From: Clostridiales bacterium | Lineage (GTDB): Bacteria > Bacillota_A > Clostridia > Saccharofermentanales > Saccharofermentanaceae | Direction of reading: 5' to 3' | Assembly: GCA_017649745.1 (NCBI GenBank) | Contig: JAGCGE010000262.1 | Span: 1-20,080, forward strand | Length of the DNA: 20,080 nucleotides | Shown here: in pieces, positions 6,043 to 12,800 of the stretch | Position numbering within the stretch: the first letter of the stretch is position 1 | Layout of the letters: each line of letters opens with the position of its first letter | The notes under the pieces: model-generated | The model's database searches: none | The model's input: the letters and a program-made list of their open reading frames with translations, nothing else | Told to the model about the DNA's origin: nothing | Program-made: the position numbers and the translations under genes

Positions 6043-6780
6043 ATGAGCAACCAATCAGCTGATCCGAGGGCTGGTAATGCCTTCGTAAATGGATCTGATA
6101 ACAGTCAGCCTCGTGAACAGAAAGAGTTGGCTGTATTCGAGGGCGTCGGAGCTGTAACCAAAAAAGAAAAGACAGGTTTTGCTAAGTGGTTCAGCGAGAT
6201 GTTCTGGAGTGGACGAACATGGAAGGAAGTATGGATCGATCAGCGAGATAACCATATTGTTCCTGAAGGGAAGGATATTCTGTTCAACGCTGTGGTCGGT
6301 ATCATAAGCTCTCTTATCTACAGAGAGCCTACAGCTGGCGGAGGTGGATATTCTTCCGGATCGTTCATTGGTAACGTCATGACTCGTTATGTTGACTACA
6401 ACAAAATGAGCACATCCGGTACCAAGAATCAGAAGACACAGGAAGCTTTGGCGGCCAATAAGGAGAAGGATAAGGAGATCATGAAAACTGGTTATGAACT
6501 CCCGACCTTTCCTAACTACCAGAGCGCAAAAGCATTTCTTGATAGTATGAAAGCAGAGGCGATAAAGTATGAAGAAATAAGTGTTTATGATATGTCGTGG
6601 AAGCGAGGTAAGACAATTGACTGGGGTTGGGAAGAATGGGGATGGAATAAAGATGAAATCCTCTCTATCAAGGAGCCCAGTCGTTTCCGTCAGCCTCTTG
6701 TAGTTGAGGATGGGAAAGGCAATAAGATCAAGATGACCCATTATATTGACATGCCTCCTCATCATGAACTGAAAGGCTGA
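6043..6780 (+). CDS. Conserved phage protein of unknown function (245 aa)
   Basis: After a disordered, Ser/Asn-rich N terminus, residues 45-105 contain an aromatic basic segment (KWFSEMFWSGRTWKEVW) and a moderately hydrophobic helix (ILFNAVVGIISSLIY), followed by a Gly/Ser-rich linker. The C-terminal part reads …SAKAFLDSMKAEAIKYEEISVYDMSW…DWGWEEWGWNKDEI…PLVVE. From memory this parallels a Firmicutes phage family whose members have a central hydrophobic helix, a Ser/Tyr-rich linker and a C-terminal 'VSVADLYDLVG…NKYGWT' domain; that match is a recollection and should be treated as tentative. The ribosome site GAGGTGA precedes the ATG. Role unknown; membrane or membrane-peripheral location is possible. 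Confidence 0.7.
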   Translation: MSNQSADPRAGNAFVNGSDNSQPREQKELAVFEGVGAVTKKEKTGFAKWFSEMFWSGRTWKEVWIDQRDNHIVPEGKDILFNAVVGIISSLIYREPTAGGGGYSSGSFIGNVMTRYVDYNKMSTSGTKNQKTQEALAANKEKDKEIMKTGYELPTFPNYQSAKAFLDSMKAEAIKYEEISVYDMSWKRGKTIDWGWEEWGWNKDEILSIKEPSRFRQPLVVEDGKGNKIKMTHYIDMPPHHELKG

Positions 6781-6813
6781 TATTCTGCCAGAAAGGGAAA
6801 GGGTGGGAAACAC

Positions 6814-6960
6814 ATGGCGAGTGTAGCATATATGCGGGATTTTCTGGCTCATAGGTATTCGAAGAAATGGGTAGATAAGAAAAGTGACTACGAAGTAATC
6901 CGTATCTACAATAGAATACTTATACAGGCAGAAAAGGAAAGGAGTAAAAAGAAAGCATGA
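6814..6960 (+). CDS. Small basic protein (48 aa)
   Basis: This short frame starts at ATG 6814 after a purine-rich AAAGGGTGGGAAA stretch and ends with a TGA that overlaps the next ATG in the form ATGA (6957-6960). That coupling strongly suggests translation. The product is MASVAYMRDFLAHRYSKKWV…, one or two helices with a very basic end (EKERSKKKA). A second in-frame ATG at 6832 would shorten it by six residues. No family is recognisable at this length. Confidence 0.6.
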   Translation: MASVAYMRDFLAHRYSKKWVDKKSDYEVIRIYNRILIQAEKERSKKKA

Positions 6961-8009
6961 CAAAACTGGTTAAGGTTTTTGCACGGGCTGGGCGAAAAGT
7001 CGTTCGGCCCGTTATTAAAGCCGCTCAAAAGGTCAAGACAAACAAGCCTGAAATATTTTTGACTGTTGGTTTGACCGCCACGTTCGTCAGCCTTGTCTGG
7101 GTTGCCATTGAAAGCACAAAAGCTCCTGATGTAATGGCTACAGGTAACGAAAAACTTGACAAACTCAAGAATTACAAGGACGAAGTAGTTTCCGGAAGGA
7201 TTAGTGGAACTATTGACGGTGAGCCTACAACAATCACAGTGCTTTCTGACGAGGCCAAAATTAAAGAACTGAAAAAAGTTAACAAAGATATTTTGGATGC
7301 ACGTCTTGAAAGTATCTGGTATATGAGTCGGCTCTATATAGGGCCGCTTATCTTATTCCTTTTGGGCGGAGCGCTAATTGTTAAGGGACATAACATCATT
7401 CGAAAACAAAATATATTCCTTGCCGGGGCCCTAAAGGGAACGGAAGAGCTATTTAAGTTCTATCGTTCAAACGTTATTGAGGCGGAGGGCGAAGAAGCCG
7501 ATCAAAGATATTTGAGAGGCATTAAGGATACGGTTGAGATCACGGAACTGAAGCATGATAAGGACGGAAAAGAGGTTCTTACAAGGACTTCCGTACCGAT
7601 CATCAAGGATCATGAGAACCCGTGGAGGTTCAAATACACTCCTCAGTACTTCAGAACTGCCACTGGTGATATGGACCATGATATTACTCACATCAAGAAT
7701 GTCGAGTATTACTTTAACCGCAAATACGGTGGAAGTAAAAAGCATGGCATGATCAGTATGTATGAAGTTCTGGACTATCTCGATCCTATCTGGGAAGAAA
7801 TTGATCCTGACGGAACAAGGGAAATCTTCTGCAGAGAGTATGGTTGGGGTCATGACGCCAATGGTGATGATATTATCGATCTTGGCGTATACCGTGCTAT
7901 TAATGATGCGGCGATCAAGGGAATCGGAGATGCTGTATACATCGAATGTAACTGCGATGGCCGCCTCGCTGATCTAAAGAATCAATATAAGGAGAGATAT
8001 GTGAAATGA
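6957..8009 (+). CDS. DUF6353-like phage membrane protein, second copy
   Basis: The 350-residue product has a basic N terminus, a hydrophobic helix at about 31-51 after KTNKPEIFLTVGL, a lysine-rich linker, a second helix at about 126-144 (LYIGPLILFLLGGALIV), and a long cytoplasmic domain. The 'PEIFLTVGL…' helix, the 'GHNIIRKQN' exit and the following acidic segment are typical of DUF6353. The C-terminal region (residues 215-345) contains FKYTPQYFRTATGD, a YYFNRKYGG segment, and a Trp/Gly/Asp-rich stretch (CREYGWGHDANGDDIIDLGVY). It is coupled on both sides by ATGA overlaps to the 48-aa gene and to the acidic anchored protein downstream. Function of DUF6353 is unknown. Confidence 0.8.
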   Translation: MTKLVKVFARAGRKVVRPVIKAAQKVKTNKPEIFLTVGLTATFVSLVWVAIESTKAPDVMATGNEKLDKLKNYKDEVVSGRISGTIDGEPTTITVLSDEAKIKELKKVNKDILDARLESIWYMSRLYIGPLILFLLGGALIVKGHNIIRKQNIFLAGALKGTEELFKFYRSNVIEAEGEEADQRYLRGIKDTVEITELKHDKDGKEVLTRTSVPIIKDHENPWRFKYTPQYFRTATGDMDHDITHIKNVEYYFNRKYGGSKKHGMISMYEVLDYLDPIWEEIDPDGTREIFCREYGWGHDANGDDIIDLGVYRAINDAAIKGIGDAVYIECNCDGRLADLKNQYKERYVK

Positions 8010-8806
8010 ATAGCGGAATAAAGGTAGCATTGGTTGCAGTTACCAGCTTTATTGCTGGAGCTGGAGCTGGATATTTCTATCGGAAGATGACTGAGACCAG
8101 TTCGAACTTCCAGGTAGTCACAGATGCCGAACAGCTTAAGGCTGCTGAAAAAGACGTTGAGATATTCTCAAAGAGTCTTGAACAGCATATGGACGAAACG
8201 TTCGGTGGAAAAGAAGAAAAAGAAAAGGAACCTGAGACAGAAGAAACTCCTACTGTCAAGGCGATCAACACTCAAAAGACAGAGTATTGGAAGAAATTCG
8301 GAAGTGAAGCTGCAAAATACGACAGACACAGCCCGCTTCCTGAAGGAGAAGAACCTGTCATTAGCGAAAAAGAATTTGACCAGGGTTTCCTGAATGAGGC
8401 CGCGGAAGAAGATACAGGCGAGGACGAAGCTGAGGCGGAGGATTCAGGGCATGTGATTGAAAGGGAAACTGAAGAAATTGAAGAAAGCGATCTTCAGGAA
8501 TTCTATCACTGGGCTGGTCACCCCGATGGGGAATATGATACGGCCACTGTGTACTGGTATACTGGGGACGACACCTTGACTATTGATGATGAAGAAAAGG
8601 GAGAACAGATCATTAAGGATCCTATTGGATATCTTGGATTTGACCCTAAGAAAGTCTTCGATGGTGTAACTGGAGATGCTACTGATAGCGATGCTCTTTA
8701 TGTAAAGAACAACGTTCAGAAGACAGTGTTTGAAATCGTCCGTTATAAGACCAATTACTCCGTGGCTAAGAGACTGGAGGAATTTGGTAGGGATGGTGAC
8801 AAATGA
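8006..8806 (+). CDS. Anchored acidic phage protein, conserved partner of DUF6353
   Basis: The 266-residue product has an N-terminal hydrophobic Gly/Ala helix (residues 6-25, GIKVALVAVTSFIAGAGAGYF) likely to act as an anchor. A coiled and very acidic middle follows (stretches of E/D between 70 and 170, including VISEKEF), then a β-rich C-terminal domain: TVYWYTGDDTLTID…DPIGYLGF…DALYVKNNVQKTVFEIVRYKTNYS. From memory, many Firmicutes phage genomes encode a protein with the pattern 'VISPEEFG … YYADGVLTDD … FGEYEDDSVFVRND … YEIL', to which this corresponds. Its start overlaps the DUF6353 stop, a further hint of joint action. Biochemical role unknown. Confidence 0.75.
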   Translation: MNSGIKVALVAVTSFIAGAGAGYFYRKMTETSSNFQVVTDAEQLKAAEKDVEIFSKSLEQHMDETFGGKEEKEKEPETEETPTVKAINTQKTEYWKKFGSEAAKYDRHSPLPEGEEPVISEKEFDQGFLNEAAEEDTGEDEAEAEDSGHVIERETEEIEESDLQEFYHWAGHPDGEYDTATVYWYTGDDTLTIDDEEKGEQIIKDPIGYLGFDPKKVFDGVTGDATDSDALYVKNNVQKTVFEIVRYKTNYSVAKRLEEFGRDGDK

Positions 8807-9344
8807 TCCATATTTTGACTGGCTTTGTCGAAAGGTAAAAATAGAACCAGGACGAATGAATTATATTACTATGGCTAAGGAACTCCACAAGGCTCTCTAT
8901 CGACCGGAAGAGAATAATCTTGATGGAAACAGGGCCATGGATGGCTTACAATTGCGCATTGATTTCATGAATAGTCACGGACAGCTTGGGACATCTACAA
9001 ATCGCAAAGCTTGTACGATGTTTGAATTTCTCATAGCATTAGCCAGACGAATGGCTTTCCTTATGGGTAACGAAGAGAATCCGCATCGTACAGCTCATTT
9101 CTTCTGGATCATGATTAAAAACCTTGGTCTGGATAAATTAAACGATAATAGATACCCATTTTTGCATGGTGACTTTAGGATTCAAGATGCTGTTGATCGT
9201 GTTCTATTCAGGACATATGATCCTGATGGAAAGGGTGGATTGTTCCCATTAAAGCATCCACCATGCGATATGAGAACTGTCGAGATATGGTATCAGATGC
9301 AATTGTGGCTGACTGAAAACAGTGAGATCTCGTTGGATCTATGA
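8793..9344 (+). CDS. Conserved phage protein, 'DPYFDWLC' family
   Basis: The start chosen is ATG 8793 (183 residues), after CTGGAGGA; it overlaps the preceding gene by 14 bases. The in-frame ATG at 8730 would add 21 unrelated residues. The N terminus NDPYFDWLCRKV, then a Tyr-rich helix, 'DGNRAMDGLQLRIDF', and a C-terminal 'FWIMIKNLGLDKLNDNRY…IQDAVDRVLFRTYDPDGKGGLFPL…DMRTVEIWYQMQLWL' block fit a phage family I recall being encoded beside a small HTH protein, as here. It is mostly α-helical and soluble. Function unknown; position just before the origin candidate suggests a link to replication or its control. Confidence 0.75.
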   Translation: MVTNDPYFDWLCRKVKIEPGRMNYITMAKELHKALYRPEENNLDGNRAMDGLQLRIDFMNSHGQLGTSTNRKACTMFEFLIALARRMAFLMGNEENPHRTAHFFWIMIKNLGLDKLNDNRYPFLHGDFRIQDAVDRVLFRTYDPDGKGGLFPLKHPPCDMRTVEIWYQMQLWLTENSEISLDL

Positions 9345-9553
9345 TAACTGACGGTGAAGGCTTCCGATATCTTACTTATGCCGAGTATGCAGAGAAGTAC
9401 AAATTAAGTGAACAAGCTATTAGACAAAGGGTTCACAGAGGTACAATTTGGGTAAAAAAGATACGGCGGAGGAGTTATATTTGGGAAGGCGAGATCCCTT
9501 TTGTGAATAAAGCCGGTCGTCCTAAAGGCAGCAAAACTCGAAAATCTGACTGA
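9341..9553 (+). CDS. Small HTH DNA-binding protein with AT-hook-like tail
   Basis: The 70-residue product begins at an ATGA overlap with the preceding stop. Residues 12-37 (TYAEYAEKYKLSEQAIRQRVHRG) form an excisionase/MerR-like helix-turn-helix, followed by a short wing with basic residues (KKIRRRSYIWEG). The tail has AGRPKGSK (58-65), an AT-hook-like core. Two DNA-contact elements in so short a protein, immediately before seven copies of an AT-rich box, make it a good candidate for the iteron-binding protein or a regulator of the downstream replicase. No enzymatic domain is present. The family is an HTH; the DNA target is inferred. Confidence 0.8.
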   Translation: MITDGEGFRYLTYAEYAEKYKLSEQAIRQRVHRGTIWVKKIRRRSYIWEGEIPFVNKAGRPKGSKTRKSD

Positions 9554-9555
9554 AA

Positions 9556-9695
9556 AAATATGTCACATCACACGAAAATATGTCACATCAAAATATGTCA
9601 CAAACGAAAAAAATATGTCACATCAAATAAAAAATATGTCACATACGCTCGGAAATATGTCACAAAGGCCTCAAAAATGCCCATGTGACATATTT
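9556..9695. repeat. Iteron array: six direct and one inverted AAATATGTCACA boxes
   Basis: AAATATGTCACA starts at 9556, 9576, 9591, 9611, 9632 and 9653, and its complement TGTGACATATTT lies at 9684-9695. Start-to-start steps are 20, 15, 20, 21 and 21, mostly two helical turns, so bound proteins would sit mainly on one face. Copies 1, 2 and 4 extend to AAATATGTCACATCA. This regular spacing fits replication iterons or a multi-site operator. The block sits between a small HTH gene and the replicase gene. Confidence 0.85.
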
Positions 9696-9730
9696 TTAGG
9701 GCCGTTTTTGGCACTTTTTACACACTTTAC

Positions 9731-9751
9731 ACACTTTTACACAAAAAGTGT
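9731..9751. repeat. Perfect hairpin within the origin candidate
   Basis: ACACTTTT (9731-9738) pairs fully with AAAAGTGT (9744-9751) over a 5-nt loop ACACA. It overlaps the last TTTTACACA repeat, so repeat binding and hairpin extrusion may compete. Possible roles are primer start, single-strand initiation or an operator; none can be chosen from sequence alone. Confidence 0.55.
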
Positions 9752-9869
9752 GACCGCTGGAAGCCTTGATTTATAAGGGTTTGCGGGCTTTTTACACAAA
9801 TACACAACTTTTTTCTAATTATTTTTTTGAAAAAATAGCATATTTATAGGAATCTATACGAAAATTTTT

Positions 9870-12800
9870 GTGTATTTGTGGCCAAAAAATTCGGCTCGGA
9901 AAGCAGGTGAAACTTTAGATGTGAGCAGTAACTTTTTTGAGATAACTGTATCCACGGGCAAAAATAATACAATAGAGATAGCTCCGGATTTTCAGGCAGA
10001 AGAACGAAATCCAGATCTGATGATTCGAGGCAAAGATTTTTATGCCGTATGGGATGAAGAAAAAGGACTATGGAGTACTGAAGAATATGACGTTAAGAAC
10101 ATAGTCGATCGTGAGCTTATGAAGAAGAAGGATGAACTTCTTCAAGCAGGTGTTCAACAAAATATTCGAGTCAGAAAGATGAAAAGCTTTGGAAGTCAGA
10201 GCTGGAATGTTTATTGTAGCTATAAAAGCAAAATGCCTAATCGATATGTGCAGCTTGACGACAAACTTGTCTTTGCAGATCAGGTAGTTAAGAAAGAAGA
10301 CTATGTTAGTAGAAAACTACCTTATGCATTGAAACCTGGCAGTCACGAAAGCTGGGACGAAATTGTAGGTACTTTATATTCTGAAGAAAATCGGCAAAAG
10401 ATCGAATGGGCTATTGGAAGCGTGGTAAGCGGTGATAGTCGAAAGATACAAAAGTTTATGGTTCTGTATGGTAAAGCAGGTACAGGTAAAAGCACAATTA
10501 TTGATATAATCAAAAGTCTGTTTGAAGGATATTGTGCAGTATTTGATGCTGGAGCTCTTACAAGTGCGAGCAAAGACTTTAGTATGGCCCCATTCAAAAC
10601 TAATCCTTTGATTGCTTATCAGACGGATAGTAAACTGAGTAAAATTGAAACTAATACTCGACTCAACTCAATAGTCTCACATGAAACAATTCTTCTGAAT
10701 GAAAAGAATAAACCTCAATATCCTTTTACTCCTCATGCGTTCTTGATATTGGGTAGTAATGATCCTGTTCAGATAACAGACCAACAAAGTGGTATTATCA
10801 GGCGACTGATAGATGTTAAGCCGACAGGCAATCTTATTCCTGCTGATCGATATGAACTGCTGATGGAACGTGTTAAGTTTGAACTAGGCGGAATAGCTGA
10901 TCATTGTTTGAAAGTTTATAAGAAACTTGGTAAACACTATTATGACAGTTATAGACCTAAAACAATGATGTTTGAGACTGACGCGTTCTATAACTTTGTA
11001 TGGGACAGGTATGATGATTTTGTAGAAATAAATGAAATCAGCCTGGCTACAGCCTATACATGGTGGGAAGATTATGCACAGCGAGCAGGAGTAGACTACA
11101 AACTTGTAAGGCATAGATTTGCCAGAGAGTTAAAGAACTATTTCAAAGAGTTCAAAGACTTTGCAAAAGTAGATGGAAGAACCATAAGAGGATATTTTAT
11201 AGGGTTCAGAAAAGAGCTCTTCATTCAACAAGAAGAACCTAAGGTTAAAGAGGCAGAGGTAGTACAAGACACTTCTGTGGAAGAAAAGTATGGTTATATT
11301 CATACGGAAAGTGTGCTTGATGAACTACTTAAGGATTGTAAAGCTCAATATGCAGCTGAAGACAGTGATCGTCCTAAATGTGCATGGGATAATGTTAATA
11401 CAACTTTAAAAGATATTGACACCCATAAACTTCATTATCTTCTTGGACCAGAATGGTTAGTCCGGATTGATTTCGATCTGAAGAATAAAGAAGGTATAAA
11501 GGATAAGAAGCTGAACCTGGAAGCAGCAAGCAAGTGGCCTCCGACTTATGGTGAAATTAGTAAGAGCGGCGGAGGAGTACATTGTTACTATAGATATTCC
11601 GGAGATCCAAATGATCTTAGAGGAATGTTCGCTCCTGATATTGAGGTTAAGATCAACAAAGGTAAGAATGCTATAAGACGAAAGTTGACTGTATGTAACA
11701 ATCGCGAGATAGCAACGATATCTAGTGGCTTGCCAAAGAAGGAGAAGAAGTTGGTAAACAATGATGTAATCCGTAATGAACAATACCTAAACAATGTAAT
11801 TCGCAAAGTCATCAGAAGTGTGAAAGCATCTAAAGATCCTAATGGCAACAAAAAGGATATTATTGAAGGATGCGAGCATACAAAACCAGCGATTGATTTT
11901 ATTAAGCACTTATTAGATGACGCATATGCGAGTGGGATAAGTTATGATGTAACAAGATTGCGGCCTATAGTTATGGCATTTGCTATGCAAAGTACTAATC
12001 AGAAAAGATATTGTACAGATCTGATTAGAAAAATGCCGTGGCAAAGCAAAGAGGTAAGTGAACAAGTTGCTGGAAAGCATAAAGGTAAACTTGCCTTTTT
12101 CGATTTTGAGGTTGCTCCGAATGTAAACATTCTTTGCTGGAAACCAGCTGGTCCAGAGCATACCTTAAGAAAGATAATTATGCCGCAACCGAAGGACATT
12201 GAAGAACTATTTGAATATGATGCCATAGGTTTCAACAATCGTAAGTATGATAATCATATAGCTCATGCAATCAGGCTCGGTTACACTCCTTATCAAGTGT
12301 ATAAGGTAAGTGAACTTCTGATAAAGAATAGTGAACAGGGATATTTCAGGGAAGCCTGGGACTATTCTAAAGGTGATATTTATGACTTCAGCAGTGAAAA
12401 GAAGAGCCTTAAGAAGTTCGAGATTGACATGGATGCACATCACCAGGAAATGGGAGTTGACTGGACTAAACCTATTCCTGAAGAAAGATGGCCTGAGCTT
12501 GCTGATTATTGCGGAAACGACGTACTGGCAACAGAACAATTGTTCTTCACGAAAGAGAGGCAGGCAGACTGGAAGTGCAGAGAGATCCTGGCTGATATTA
12601 CAGGAATGAGCACAAATTCTACTACGAATAGTCTGTCTACCAGGTTTATATTCCAGGGAGATAAGAATCCGCAAAGGCAGTTCAACTACAGATGGATGGG
12701 AACTAATCCTGCTGAAGTTGAAACATATTTGGTCCCTACAGATGACATGTGCTATGGCGGAGTAGATCCTGTATGGACAGTGTTTGATGCTAAACATCGG

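Larger units (their letters stand above)
9554..9869. other. Candidate replication origin / control region (gene-free)
   Basis: This stretch has no coding frame. In order it contains the iteron array (9556-9695); TTTACACAC repeats at 9717-9725 and 9726-9734, with TTTTACACA at 9735-9743 and again near 9788-9797; a hairpin ACACTTTT-ACACA-AAAAGTGT (9731-9751); and a very AT-rich segment (about 9808-9858) that could serve as an unwinding element. AAGCC (9761-9765) and GGCTT (9786-9790) can pair across 20 nt just before a T-run. Iterons, hairpin and AT-rich DNA directly before a helicase-primase-polymerase gene is a classical origin layout. Promoter elements for the replicase were looked for and none matched well. 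Confidence 0.65.

Noticed and set aside
9556..9664. CRISPR-like array
   Set aside because: Boxes are only 12-15 nt with spacers of 3-9 nt and step sizes of 15-21; no cas gene or leader is present. Iterons or operator sites fit far better.
9827..9860. Sigma-A type promoter for the replicase (TTGAAA … TATAGG or TATACG)
   Set aside because: Spacing between the possible boxes is 12 or 22 nt, far from 17, so it was not called.
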